The translations under genes were made by a program, and so were the position numbers. A stretch of 64,000 nt of DNA from Plotosus lineatus (Eukaryota > Chordata > Actinopteri > Siluriformes > Plotosidae). Numbering within the stretch: the stretch's first letter is position 1; each line of letters opens with the position of its first letter. Shown one piece after another: positions 45,628 to 60,641 of the stretch. The stretch is from NCBI GenBank assembly GCA_024760905.1, contig CM045734.1, positions 37,883,064 through 37,947,063 on the forward strand. Direction: 5' to 3'. Under the pieces are notes generated by a model. The model did no database searches. It was not told where the DNA came from and saw only the letters and a list, made by a program, of their open reading frames with translations.

Positions 45628-48150
45628 CGCCAAAACTAGAGTCTCTCACAAAACAGACCATAACATAATGTACTGTATTCAATAATTTATTCACTCAATT
45701 TGAGGACCTGTGGTGTGAGTTACGGTATCGTTAACTTCTGTTCAAAGGACGACGAAACGGATTAAGACCATTTACATTATTTGTAATGGGAAAAGCGGAT
45801 TCGGAATTCGACCAAGTCGGAATTCGACCAAGTCAGAATTCAACCAGCCGAGAGGAATGAATTATGGTCGAGTACCAAGGCTCCATTGTATGTATTTTTA
45901 ACTCATTCAGATTTTTTGGTTAAAGATGGAAATGTAAAGCACACTATCTAAAAGGTATTTTTACACTTATTTAAGGTTTTAAAATATACTATTGGAAGCA
46001 AAGTAAAGCAAACTTTCTTTTCTTTCTTTGGTTGTTTTAAGGGACAGTGGTACTCGGCGGTAGGGCGCTGGATTACTGATCCCAAGGTCGGGGGTTCAAG
46101 CTGCACCATCACTGGGCTGTCCCCACCCAGTGCACCTAACTGGGTTATCAAATGCCAGCCATGTCTCAATGTTTGTGGTGAGAAGCATGTAAAGGGACCA
46201 TTGCTGACTTTTGTCAAGAGTAGGCCGCATAGACATCAGTGTGTTTCTGTCCTGCGATTGCCTGTTGTACTCTGCCTTCACCCAAGGCAACTGAGATGGG
46301 CACGGCCATAATTAGGATTAAGTGGTTCACAAAATGAATGTGTGAATGTTGTAATAACTTTAAAATGTGATTATGACGCTGCTACCAGTTCCAAGTGTCC
46401 ATTGCAAACTTTAAGTGTCTTGTTATTGTGATTCATTCATCATCCCCTCAGGGTAACATTTTTACTTTCCAGCGAGCAGACCAATCAGATTATGCTATTC
46501 ATGTGTAGAATGAGGCCCAGAATATAAACGTGTGATAGAAATTAAAATTGACACTACATACAGAGCTGCTTTCAACACCCTCTGACCAAACAAATTCATC
46601 AATTCAAAATGCTATACCACAAAACTTGCTACAAGGAAAATAGATCAGTTACCTGCATTATCCATTGCCATTTGTGCAAACACTGACAATCAAGCCGGTT
46701 TGGAATTTCTGCCGCGATCTTAGACCATTTACCTGTAAATTTGCAATTATGATGAGCTAAAAAATTTTAACACTACAACGGGAATACAGATGCTCCCCGA
46801 CTTACGTTTTAGTTAGGTTCCGGAGAGCCGACGTAAGGTGAAAAAAAAAAACAAAAAAAAAACGTAAGTCATTACTGTATGTTCCAGTGACATATGACGT
46901 TCATATTGTACTATACAGCTATAAATACCATTACCGTGTCTCATATAACACCCCTAAATCAATTATTAGAAACATAACATTGTTCACTCAAATTCATTGT
47001 TCAATCAAATTCACTCATCAAATATCAAATACAGTGTCAAATATAACCTTTAACATTCTCTATGATGCGATCTTTCTTCTTGTAAATGGTTCCGATGGTC
47101 GATGGAGCCATTTGGAAGAAACGTGCAACATTCACATGTTTTTCAGCAGCATCAATTTTCTTGATAATAGTCATCTTCGTTTCTAACAAGATGGCTTGCC
47201 GCTTTTTCTGATTACCACTATCACTAGTTGGGGCCGGTGGTGTAATGGTTAGGGTGCTGCGCTCATGATTGGGAGGTTGTGAGTTCGAATCCCACTGAAA
47301 CCCTCACTGTGGTAAGACCCCTGAGCAAGGTCTCAACCACAAGTGTGCCTCTGTTCACCCAGCAGTATAAATGGGTACCAGTAAAAATATACTGGGAAGG
47401 TAACCTGCGATGGACTAGCGTCCCATCCAGGGGGAGTTGAACTCCTGGTCGTTTCACGCTATGGAACCCGGGGATAAGCACCGGCCTGATGAGCCATGAG
47501 GCTCGGGTGTAAAAACCCAACAGACTTTACCTTTTACCTACCTACAATCACTAGTAGGTTTACACTTTTGACCAATCATATTTGCTTAGGGTTACAAAAG
47601 TCCGCAAAACAGTGTAAACACAAAGATCACAGAGATGACGTCTTAACACAAGGGTAAAACGTGGTGAACCGGGAAGAAAGAGGGCACGTTCAGTTCAGTC
47701 TGTCGTTTGTAAACAATTTACACAGCGTCATGCGGAAGTAGCATATTACTTCAGCGTACTATGTAGGTATGTCTCATAGTACAGAGAGCACAATAAACTC
47801 AAAATTTGACAATTTTTTTTTTTTTTTTTACGTAAAATCGAAAAATATGTAAAACGAATGACCGTAAAGCGGGGAGTGTCTATGTTGTAAATATTGTTTA
47901 CACAGACACCCCCCCCGATTTACATTCATCTGTTTTTTCGCTTTTACGGGGTTTTTTTTTTCCAAAAAACCCCCCAAAAAGTCAAATTTTGAGTTTTTAC
48001 TACCTATGTAGTACGCTGATGTAATGATGCTGTGGCCATTGTTTACAAACGACAGACTGAACGTGCCCCTTCCTTCTTCCTAGTTGTTCTATATATCGTT
48101 TTATATATTTCTATATATATATATTTCTATATATATATATATATATATAT

Positions 48151-48207
<57 letters not shown>

Positions 48208-48743
48208 CATCCCTTGCCGCTTCGCGATTTGAGCATCGCGGTATTTTAATTAAAAATAAAATAAAAAAAAATTCATCAATTCGCACTGAAAGTCGCATGT
48301 AAGCAAGTGGAAGGCAGGCTGCGTCCATTGTTTACAAATGACAGACTGAAGTGCCCCTCCTCCCCAGTTCAGGCAGGAACCGCCCACTCAACTCAATCTC
48401 GCAAGCTGATTGGCTTAGACGCGTGACATTCCCGAGGGATTTTTTGTGATCTTATAGTGTTTGTGAACGTCCTGCACCGTGGAGAAGACGTATTGTCAGA
48501 AGTGAGTACAGTACTTAAAGTATTTATATATAAATTCTATTTAAATATTAATACATTACAGTATTTTACATATGCATATAACTGTGTAACATTTAATATA
48601 CACTTCTTGATATTGTATAGACGCGAAAACATATAGAACTGTGACAACATGGTAGAAATGAGAGGAGCGTTCCCACTTCGTGGTTTTTTTTTTAATAACG
48701 CGGCCAGGTCTGGTCTACATTATCCGCAATATTCAAGGGATGA

Positions 48744-48790
<47 letters not shown>

Positions 48791-49712
48791 CACCCAGTTA
48801 GCTGCACTGGGAGTGTATATATCTGTTATCTAGCATGTTACTCATGTGTTAAGACGTCGTCTCTGTGATCTTTGTGTTTACACTGTTTTGCAGACTTTTG
48901 TAACCCGAAGCAAATATGGTTGGTCAGAAGCGTAAGCCTACTAGCATGGGTGCAAGTCTCATACACAGACGTGAATTGACTATCTGCTTGGATCGGCGCA
49001 ATCTACCATGCCTACGCAGTTAAACAAAGAGAGCTGTAAAATTAATGAAAACCCGAATCCAGGAAAGAGAGAACTCTCTGCTCTGCTGGTGATTCACATC
49101 AGTGCAGGCTGAGTACTAAACGAGTTCAACGAAGCCCTTGCGCACTTGAAAGACCGGAAGTCCGCATAACCCAGGCTTTGTTTCAAGGAAGTAAACTACT
49201 TTCAGCAAGTGCACCACTTTCGGTATTGAGCGCCTCACATATTGTAAGCGCTGATTGGCTGTTTTAAGCTTCATGTAAAGTCAGTCGGCTCAGCTTCATG
49301 TAATGTGATTCAGCTCAGCTTCATGTCATGTGACCATCCGTCGACCATCGGAACCATTTACAAGCAGAAAAATCGCATCATAGAGAATGTTAAAAGGTTA
49401 TATTTGATACTGTATTTGATATTTGTTGAGTGAATTTGATTAAAATTTATCAATTTGAAATTATTTTGCTTGAATTTAATTTATTTGAAATTAATGTTGA
49501 TATTATTTGATATATTTGATATTATTTTACAATGTTATGTTTCTAATAATTGATTTAGGGGTGTTTTATGAGATACGGTAATGGTATTTATGGATGTATA
49601 GTACAATACGAGCGTCATACGTCATTGTAACAACTTACGTTCACCATCTGGAACCAATAAAAAACGTAAGTCGGGGAGTGTCTGTACTACAAATATACTA
49701 TATTGTAAATAC

Positions 49713-49773
<61 letters not shown>

Positions 49774-52700
49774 TCCTGACCATAAGGCGCACCGGATTAT
49801 AAGGCGCAATTTGGCTCTGTCTACACACAAGGCACACCGGATTATAAGGCGCATTAAGCGAAACAAAGCTCAGATAAGTCAAACTTGATTAAACTCTCAC
49901 AGTAGCTCAACATTATTCAGTTGTAACAAACTCACTTTCAGTTCATTCCTCTTCCACAAATCCATCAAATTCATCTTCAGTGTCTGAGTTTAACAGTTGC
50001 GCGAGTTGGACCTAAAACCCGGATCCCTCTATTTTTTTTATTATTATATTATATTATGTTTTATTATCTACTATTCCCTTGTGCATGGAGTCAGATCAAT
50101 AGAGACAGAGAGTAGAAGTATTCCTGGGTCATGACCTTTCTCAGCCACACTCCCTTAAAGAGACAGCACATTAGTATTGTGTTCATTACAGAATGGAAGC
50201 CATTACTCTTAAGGAGCTGTATCAGTGTAACTTTAAATTCAAGAAGGTTAATCCGAGGTCTCAGGCCGGCACCTGTAGAAGTGCTTTATACTGGTATTTG
50301 GACATAAAGCTCGGATCCCTCTAACTTATGACACCTATATCTAGTGGTTGAAGTTCTTTAGTTAATCCACCAGAATGATGGTAAGCTCTAAATTAGTTTG
50401 CTTTACTTGGGTTTTGACAGTGTCAGTGAGATGGCGCTGAGGCTGCATCTACACATAAGGCACACCATCAGCTTTTTTGAAGATCAAAGTCTTTTAAGTG
50501 CGCCTTATGGTCCGAAAAATACGGAAACTTAATTGAATCTACTGACAATGATCCTACAAAAGATTTAAAAATGTTTTTTATGCAATCACTCACCAACACC
50601 ATGTTTCTCTACCATTTTTTTCAGCAATTCCACTTCTTCATCACTCCATGCCCCCTTTTTTATATTTTCTCTGAGGCAATCCATATATCTGAGGATATCA
50701 AGTAAAGAATAAAACAAATATGTACATTCATTTTTATGTGCTTGAATTAGGTGCAGAAAATCTAAGTAATTATTTGCACACCTGTCTCGGCATGCATTGT
50801 CTGTCCTTCCAGGTACCTCCAGTCTAATTTTGAACCAATCCTTGCAGTTATACTTCTTTACAGCATTTAGCAGTAACTGCACAGCAATTATAAATGGAAT
50901 TAATTTGAGATTGTTGCAATGAGGCGTTTAGAGAACAACAGTAAATGATCAAACAGCATCAAATAATCTAGCCCAGAATAAAGATTGTAACTTTCCCTCC
51001 TACATGCAAATACAGAATTACACACCAGTAACAGTATATTGGTATTAATGAATGATTTTGTGTCCTTGTGATGGTCACGTTTGCTGTCTAGGTTGTACCC
51101 GGCCTTCTCCCAGTGTGAGCTAAGATAGGCTCCAGTTTATCCGTGACCCGAATATGATTAAGTAGTTCAGGAGATGAGTGAGTAGATAGTACTGCTAGTT
51201 TGTATACCGTATTTTCTGGAATGTACATTGCTCGAGTAGAAGTCGCATTGCCCAAAAAATGCATAATAAAGAAGAAAAAAAACATAAGTCGTACTGGATT
51301 ACAAGTTGCAAACTCATGGAAACTGTCTACCTTGGCTTGGAAATCTGATGGCAGTTTTTCTGACGTTGTGTCCTTGCTCTGATAGAGAGGCGGTTGCACT
51401 GCATGGAGCCGTAACACCAAGAAAGTCCTCACGCAAAGTCATTTCTATTCATCTCATTGACAACCATAAACCGAATTCCAAAAAGTTGGAACACGATACA
51501 AATTGTGAATAAAAACTGAATGTGATGATATGGAAGTGCCAAATTTCAGTATTTTATTCCAAAGAGATCATAGATGACACGGTCAAAAGTTTAAACTCCG
51601 AAAATGTATCATTTTAAGGGAAAAATATGTTGATTTTAAATTTCATGGTGTTAACAAATTTCTTTAAAAATTTGTGACAGGTAGCAATAAGAGGCTGGAA
51701 AAGTCAATTGCACTTAAAACAAACAACGGGAAGACCAATAACCACTAATGAGGTTCATTTGCAACATGACTGAGTATAAAGAGAGCTTCTCAGAGTGGCA
51801 GTGTCTCTCAGAAGCGAAGATGGGTAGAGGATCACCAATTCCCCCAATGTTGTGCAGAAAGATAGTGCAGCAATATCAGAAAGGCGTTTCCCAGCGAAAA
51901 ATTGCAAAGAGTTTGAAGTTATCATCATCTAAAGTGCATAACATCCTCCAAAAATTCAGAGAATCTGGAACAATCTTTCTGTGTAAGGGTCAAGGCCGAA
52001 AAACCATATTGTATGCCCGTGATCTTCGGGCCCTTAAACGGCACTGCACCACAAACAGGAATGCTACTGTAAAGGAAAAATCACAGAATGGGCGCAGTAA
52101 TACTTCCAGAAACCATTGTCGGTGAACGTAATCCACCGTGCCATCTGCCGTTGCCAGCTGAAACTCTACAGTACAAAGAAGCAATTTCTAAACAAGACCC
52201 AGAAGCGCAGGTTTTGTGTCTGGGCCAGGGGTCATTTAAAATGGAATGTGGCAAAGTGGATAACTGTTCTGTGGTCAGACGAATCACGATTTGAAGTTTT
52301 TTATGGAAAACTGGGACACCATGTCATCTGAACAAAAGAGGATAAGAACAACCCAAGTTGTTATCAGTGCTCAGTTCAGAAGCCTGCATCTGTGATGGTA
52401 TGGGGTTGCATGAGTGCGTGTGGCATGGGCAGCGTGCACATCTGGAAAGGCACCATCAATGCAGAAAGGTACATTCAGGTTCTAGAACAACATATGCTCC
52501 CATCCAGCCATCGTCTCTTTGAGAGAAGACCTTGCATTTTTCAACATGATAATGCCAGTCCACATCCAGCATTAATGACATCATAGCTCCGTAGGAAAAG
52601 AATCCGGGTACTGAAATGGCCATCCTTCAGTCTAGATCTTTCACCTATAGAGAACATTTGGCACATCTTAAAGAGGAAGGTGCAACAAAGAAGGCCCAAG

Positions 52701-55700
52701 ACAGTTGAACAGTTCAAGGCCTGTATTAGACAAGAATGGGACAGCATTCCTATTTCTAAACTTGAGAAACATGTCTCCTTGGTCCCCAGATGTTTGCAGA
52801 CTGTTGTAAGAAGAGGGAATGCCTCACAGTGGTGAAAATAGCCTTGTCCCAATTTTTGTTGACTCCATGAAATTTAAAATCAACATATTTTTCCCCATAA
52901 AATGAAACATTTTCTCAGTTTAAACTATTGACCCTGTAATCTAGGTTCTATTCAGGATAAAACATTGAAATTTGGCATGCCCACATCATTGCATTCAGTT
53001 TTTATTCACAATTTGTATACTGTCCCAACTTTTTTGGAATCTAGTTTGTGCCTGGGTGAAGATGCAACTGCACTATTGACAAGCCCCTCCCTGAGGCATG
53101 TTGCTCAGGTCCCCCTGTATGAACTCGTTCCTCTAGCTGTGGCCATTTAGCTTTTAGCCCACGATTAGCTTTTTGTTTTCTTCTTTGTAGTAATAATAAT
53201 TTCTGCTTTTCACCAGTCCTTCAAGTTCCTCGTTCACTCCAAACTTTCTTTGTGCTGCTCGATTACCATTTTCTGCTTCATATTTCACTACTTGCAGCTT
53301 GTAATCCACAGAATAGGATTTTCTTTTTGGGGCCATTTCTTCAGTGGTACAGGATGAGCAGGTACTGGTACCCAAGCCTAGATTGCCCTCTTGTGGTTGT
53401 AAGTGTAAAAATAACAAACGTAAAATGATGTTTGTTGTTATTATGACAAACAGAATTATATGTAATAATTTCACAGAAGTCGCTTTGGAGTATAATTCGC
53501 ACCTTCAGCCAAAGTATGAAAAAAACTACGACTTGTAGTCCAGAAAATCCGGTAGTTCTTCATCTGCTTTTCTGGGTGGAAGTCAAGGTCTTAACAAACT
53601 GAATCATTCAGCCATGATTTCCCTATTCTCAGATTCCGATCCCTAGAAAAACACCTTCTGGTGCTTAAAATGTCCTAAGCATTATAAATGTGTGATTACA
53701 TACATCCACTGTGATCAGTTAATTTGACCCCTGCATTTAGCCTGTCTTTACACAAGAGTCATGATTGGGCCTTGCCCAAGAGCACTTCAGCTGTGGACGT
53801 TTTCTCCTTTTCTGTTTATTGTTTATACCTGATCCTCCTCTTTTGTCCATGGTCCCTTCTTAATGGAAGGATCCAGAACACACGTCCAACGGTAGTTGAG
53901 CTGGGAACAATCACGACCTTCCATAAAGTATGAAACTGAAGATAAAAAAAAAATAACCAAACAAAAGCATGATGGTGACATATCAATACACCAATTATAA
54001 AATTGTCCATTAACAGAATAAGTCGATGCTTTATAATAAAAAGTCCTTAAGTACTTCGAGTATACGGTATGAAGTTGCCAATTCTCATCTTTTCCACTAG
54101 CTCTCTGAAGACCTTGTCCTCGTTTTCGTTCCATTCTCTCTTCCTAAACTGTTTAGAAATGCAGCGCTGATGTACTTGAAAACACATGAAAGCCGTCCTA
54201 CCAGTCTAAAAAAAAAAAAAAAAAGTGAGAGTATAATTCAGGATTTACTGTAAACATTATTCAGATATTTAACCCGTTACCCATCTGAATTGATAGTCAC
54301 AGAAAAGATGCGTTGAAACGCCAAGTTATCTGATCCTAAGTTTTTGACACACATTCATCTGACATTATTGACCCCTTAGCCCAAAACAACTTTGATACAC
54401 TTACCCCAAGTGATTCTGCAATTTGTTCCCAGTTGCAATAGTTATACTTTTTCACAACGTCCACAAGCCTGTCAATTTCATCCTGATTCCAAGTCGATTT
54501 GTTTATGGAGGGATGCAAGTAATTCTGCCAGAATCTCATCAAATCATCAGGTTGTCGACAGCCTTCAAACTGTTTGATAATAATAAAATTACATTTTATG
54601 TGATTGAAAATGTGTATATTTGGGTTTTTTAATTCAGTGATTTAACAAATTAACAAAAAAAGGACAACACCAACACCGATATTTCAGCTAGGGGCCCTTG
54701 GTGGTGACATGGAGGACACCATCAATGATCAACACGGAAATGATGAAACGTAAAAAGAAGACAAAAACGTACATCAATATTCGATATTTTGTCCCAGTCA
54801 TGGTCATCATATCGATCCCCGTGTAGCTGATCTTCCTTCATTGACCTGCCAAACAATAAGTTCATAAGAATCAACCTTTATTCTCATGAGCATCTTAACA
54901 TTTTTTTATTCAAAAGATATTTGATTCACACAACTTCTTAGATTCTGAACATAAACATCCAGCTATCCATCCACCCACCCATCTTGAACCCAGAACATTC
55001 TCGCTATGAAGAATCTATATAATAACCACAATGCCAATATAAAAATAAAAATACTAACTTTTGTAGCCATTCGAGTTTATTCAGCCTCCATGGATACTTT
55101 GTTGTGCGCATGAGAGACCCAAAGTTTTTCCCTTTTTAGAAACTGTTAAATGAGTTCGAAAAAACATTTTATCATTGAAACCTGCAGGGTTGACCTCCAG
55201 ATGATGCTACACATTATACTGCATCCAGCCACTGGAGGCGCTCAACCTGTGGTTGCTTCACTTTGTACAAGACCTCAAGCAGACTCATATACAAGTGATC
55301 TTGTTCGAAAATACAAGTGAATTCAATTTTGAAGGGCATTGAATAAATTCAAACTAGAATTTTCATATTTTCAGAAATTGTTGATCAAATTCAAGGTAAA
55401 ATTATCCATATTTGCGGTCTGAGTGAGAACTTTTGGACCTGTTCTATTTGGTGCAAAATTGGAAATTTTCACACCTGCCAATATGATAATCGAAGATATT
55501 CGATGGTTTTTGAAGAGATTGCCAATTTTAAAACAGAATGGCAGTATGTTCAGCCAAAACCAACGTTGCATTATTTCACAGCTATATCGCTTACGTCTGA
55601 GTCAGTACTTACACAATTTGTTTTTTCCCCACTTACATTTACTGCATTTTGCTGATGTCCTTTTCCAAAGGAACTAACTTTTTTTTTCTTTCTTTTTATA

Positions 55701-56965
55701 TAGCTGAGAAATTGAGGGTTAAAGGTGTCCAAGGCTATGTGATTTGTGGTACTGGGGTTTGAACCCCTGACAGTAAGATCAGTAACCCAGAGCCTTAAAC
55801 ACAGAGCCACCACTGAGAAAAGCAAAAACAAAAGCAATGACAGCCCATAAAACTCACAAAACAAGCAAAAACCAATAAGGAACCTTTTCTCTGTGATGTC
55901 TTTTTCTAAAAGAGAAATTTGGTTTTGTAATCCTTCTTTGTCAGCATCTTGTGCTTTAAGCATCTTTGCAGTCAAGTACTCCATCCTATAAGACACGTGA
56001 AAACAAGCCATAAGTCTCAAGGCAATACATTATAAAACATATAAGGTATTTTAGATACTATTTCTGAAATGTACTTTGATAGCTTGGGCTGCAACATGCG
56101 TTTCATGCCATCTGTGGCCACGGCGTTAATTAGCAATGTTTTTTGCCACGGCTCCCCTGAAAGACAGAACCGTAGATAGGAATTTATTTTACTTTATAGA
56201 AAAATGATTCAATTCTGTTCAACAAAACTGGCAACGTACATCTTCTAATTTGCATTTCATCACAAGGCTTAGTCCCATGACTCAACCGTTCCTTTGTTTC
56301 TTCATTGGCTGGAGGACCCTATACAAGAAAACAAGATAAGAATTAAAAGCTCATACTACTTCAGTACAAACAAAGAGACCAACAAATATTTAATCTGGAT
56401 GATGAAAGAACACAACCCTTCCAATGACTCAGTAACTACTTTCATACCATATTTCATAAAACTCAAAGCTTACCAAACCCGACACCTTGTCTTTGAAATA
56501 TGGTTTCATGAAGCTGCCAAGGAAGAGTCTGAGATGAGGGAGGCCAGTTTGAACATATGAAGGACCAGAAAGCTCCTTCTCAAGAGCTTTCTGTAGGAAA
56601 ATTATTAAAACAAATAAAATACATAATCAGTGTACTGAGCCTAAAATGTCTACAAAACACACTGCATGTTAGAAATCCACAAGTAAGAAAGGAACCTGCT
56701 GTGCATGATTTTCTCCAAGAAGCCTCTCCAAGTCAGCTAGTTTTTCATTCAGCACTTCCTGATAAACCAAATTCATCTGAAGGCAAGTTTCCAAATCTTG
56801 AGGAAGTTCCAAGTCACAATCACTGTCGTCACGATTCTAATTTTATGTTTTTAGAAAACAAAAGTAATCAATATTTTTATTAAAATGACGAATGAATCGT
56901 GATTACATTTATACAACCGTATAAATACTCACCGAATCTAATAAACTTCCATTTTCACTGTCTGA

Positions 56966-56996
<31 letters not shown>

Positions 56997-59900
56997 CAAA
57001 ATTTAGGGATAAACCCACTTCAGGGAAAATATGTCTTTAATGATCGTTGTATACATTTTATTGCATTGTAGAACTCACATCAGTAACAAACTGGGTTATC
57101 AAAGGTCGGCCATGTCTCTCATTGTCTATGGTGTGAGGTTCATGTAAAAGAACCATTGCTGACTTTCGACAAGAGTAGGCAGCAAAGCCGTCAGTGTGTT
57201 TCCGCCCTGCGATGGCCTGGCGAGCCGTTCAGGGTGTACTCTGCCCCCGCAGTCAGCTGGGATGGGCACCAGCCTCCCCGCGACCCTAATTAGGATTAAG
57301 CGGTTACAGAAAATAAACTGATGATAAACATCAGTAACAAAAGATGAATTTGACTGGTTTTGGTATAATAAATTTATTAATTCATTTTCTAAACCACTTA
57401 ATCATAAATAAGGTTGCTGGGAGCCTGGCACAAATCTCAGCTGACTCTAGGAGAGGGCGAGGTTTGCCACCTCACCTGGATAGCTTGCCAGGCCATCTTA
57501 GGGCTGGTTAAATATATATTTGAGAAAAATATTTTAAAACAGTAATAAATCCTTAAAGTCCAAGAAAAAAAGGTTTCTAAATGTGATGTAATGTCTCCAG
57601 ATGAGCCAGACTCACTGGAACTTTACCATTACAGCATTGGTCCCCAAAGTACGGTCAGCGGGCCGGATACGGCCCACCTCCACATTTGGCCCGGCCCCCT
57701 GAACAATACCAGAGATGCATTATAATTATTTGTTTTTTAGTCTGGCCACGCCCCATCTGAACACCCCCCGAAACAAAAATCCTAGACTCTCCCATCAAAT
57801 AGAACGGAATATGCTGAAAAGGTTATGGAAGAGAAAATTTGATTCAGAATGCAGGGTATTTAACCTGCAGTGGACAACGATTATTTTTTTGTTTAATGCA
57901 AAGAAAAGGTTGTTTGTATCATCTGTCAAGACACAGCGGCAGTCTTCAAAAAATGCAATCTGCGCCGACACTCTGAAACACGCCACAAAGACAAGTATGA
58001 TCACGTGCAAGGCCAAACTCTCAAAGCTAAAAAGTGGACCATTAGCTCAGGAGAATACATTTGTACGCCAGGCTCAGCTGAACCAGTCGGGTTGCTCAAC
58101 TGATAGCCACCAGTGTTTCTTTATTTCCTGACTTTTTTCTGTGAAGGTCCCAGAAAGGGTTACTAATATCTGGTTATGTGTGGCTTACTGGAAAACCATA
58201 AATGTTTACGTTTAGGCAGCCCTGCGATCGTCACACTTTTTCTGGTACAAACTGACACACACCCCCCCATCGGAAAAGGGAAAAGTTATGTGGCCCTCGC
58301 AGGAAAAAGTTTGGGGACCCCTGCATTCCAGGAACACAAGTACACCAGCTTAGTCATAAAACAACCCAATCACCCAGCCATAGAGTATGCAGACACAAGT
58401 CAAGAGCTTCAGGTAATTTTTCAGATTAGCCATTAGAATGAAGATGACTAGTAACTGGACCAGTCTCCGGAGTTCACACAACATAGTACCAAAAGAAAAG
58501 AAAAAAATCAAAATTACTGGAAAGTATGGCATTGGAAGTATCTTAATTTTTGGAAAAAAGAGGTCAGAAGAAAAGGACGGAATGATTTTACTGTGATATG
58601 AAGCCTACAGTGACTCTCTTTCAATTATGGTCTTTAGAAGAGCATCTAGAAAGGGAAGTAGTGGCCTGGTGGTAAAGGGAGCCGGATCGCTGATTCTAAG
58701 GTTGGGGGTTCGAGTCCCACTCTCCACAAGGTTGTCACTGTCCACCAGTGCAACGAACTTGGTTACCAAAGGCCGGCCATGTCGCTCACGGTCTATGGTG
58801 AGAGGTTCATGTAAAAGAACTATTGCTGAATTTCGTTACGAGTAGGCTGCATAGCCGTCAGCGTGTTTCTGTCCCTTGCTAAAGGGTTGTGTCAATAAGG
58901 GCATCCAACGTAAATATCTATGCCAAATCTAATATGACTTCCATGAAGATGGAGGCAGATGATTTGCTGTGGCGACCCCTGAAAGGGAACAGCCAAATGG
59001 AAATCAAGAAGAAGAGCATCTAGAACTTGTTGAACAATGAGGCAGATGGCCAATCAGAAGACCAGATAAAAAATTTTAACCAAATTTGTTTATTATACTA
59101 CACTGTTTTGCGTGCTATACAAATAAATTGTATTAAAATTGAAAAGAACTTAACAGACCACCTTCCATGCCTCACAGGCAATATCTCCAATGATGCAATG
59201 ATCTCCAATATAGTGAGCTCATTGTTCCTATTAAATGAGTCTGGACTTGTTTCTGTATGATGCTGACTGTAAAAACACACGAATAAGCAGGGGTACAGTT
59301 GTTGCATTCATTCATCCGTTCATTTCTTCAGCCGCTTAATCCTAATTTGGCTCACAGGAAGGCTTGCCCCATCTCAGTTGACTCTTGGTGAAGGGAAAAG
59401 TACACCTTGGACAGCTCGCCGTGTCATCACAGGGCAGAAACATACTGATGGCTATGTAGACTACTCTTGAAAAAAGTCAGCAAAGGTTCTGTTACATGTC
59501 TCTTACCATAGACAGTGAGATACATGGCTGGCCTTTGATAACCCAGTTAGCTGCATGGGGGGGGGGGGGGGGTGACAGCCGTGACAACCGGGAGCGGCTT
59601 GAGAGCGGGGCTTGAACCCCTCCAGTGCTGGTCAACTAATAAATATTTTTTAAATGGTTGTGACATCACATTTATGCACATTTACCTATCAGGTCATCAA
59701 CCAGAGCTGCATCTGCACCTAGCTTTCGTTCCAACTCTTGGATCTCCTTCTGTATTTGCTGTCGCTCTGCTTCCAGGTCTTCATTTGTCTGCACAGGAAA
59801 AAATTACATACAGAAAGGCACATGACCTAATCAACACTCTTCATTAATGGGAAAATCTTTAGGTGTCATTATACGTACATTGTGCTCGGCTGCATGTCCA

Positions 59901-60415
59901 CTGTCATCAGACTCTTCAGCTACTAAAGAGGAGAAAGAACACGATTGTATGAGATATTACACACTGTGAGCATGTGAGAAATACAGTACACAGTGTGTGA
60001 GATTGTGTGTGATACAGTACCCACTGTGTGTAAGATACATGTTATGTGACTGGCACAAACCCGTAGCCATAGTAATGTGGCTAGGATTACAAACTGCTAC
60101 ATTAGCTATATAAATGTGAAGAATTCTGTAGCTATTGTAAAAGGCTGCACTGAAACCTGTACAATCAAGAATAGTACCAAGGGATCCAAGACTCTATCCA
60201 TCACCAGTCACTGCCGTCCTTCACCTATCGTTTCTGATCCTCACTACAACCAGCCTATGACCGTCTCCTAGCATCAAGACATCGCTAAGCTATTCAAAGG
60301 TAGTCCATACTTGTGTAATTGATACAGTCACTGGCTTCAATAAATCGTCATACTGACTTCTTTTACCTGACCTGGGTTGTTTCTGGAACTCACGCTAGTC
60401 CATCACATGGAGTGC

Positions 60416-60461
<46 letters not shown>

Positions 60462-60602
60462 AGACAGAGCGAGAGAGAGATAGAGAGAGAAAGAGCAAGA
60501 AAGAGAGAGATACTGTACCCATTGTGTGTGTAGAGAGAGTAATATAGTACCCAGTGAGTGTGTATAGGCGAGTGTGTGAGAGATACAGTACCTAGTGTGT
60601 GA

Positions 60603-60641
<39 letters not shown>

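Larger units (their letters stand above)
47903..49684 (+). mobile_element. Tigger-like element of the 6022 family carrying further insertions
   Basis: Left end CAGACACCCCCCCCGATTTA; right end, inverted, CAGACACTCCCCGACTTACG. At about 48915 a short frame reads MVGQKRKPTSMGASLIHR, the Tigger-like N terminus seen near 6424. It lies only 20 bp from the preceding copy, which is in the opposite orientation. Confidence 0.78.

Noticed and set aside
55059..55131. Extra constitutive snapc4 coding exon
   Set aside because: Its 73 nt break the frame, while direct joining of exons 9 and 10 is in frame and matches the family. Kept only as a possible poison exon.
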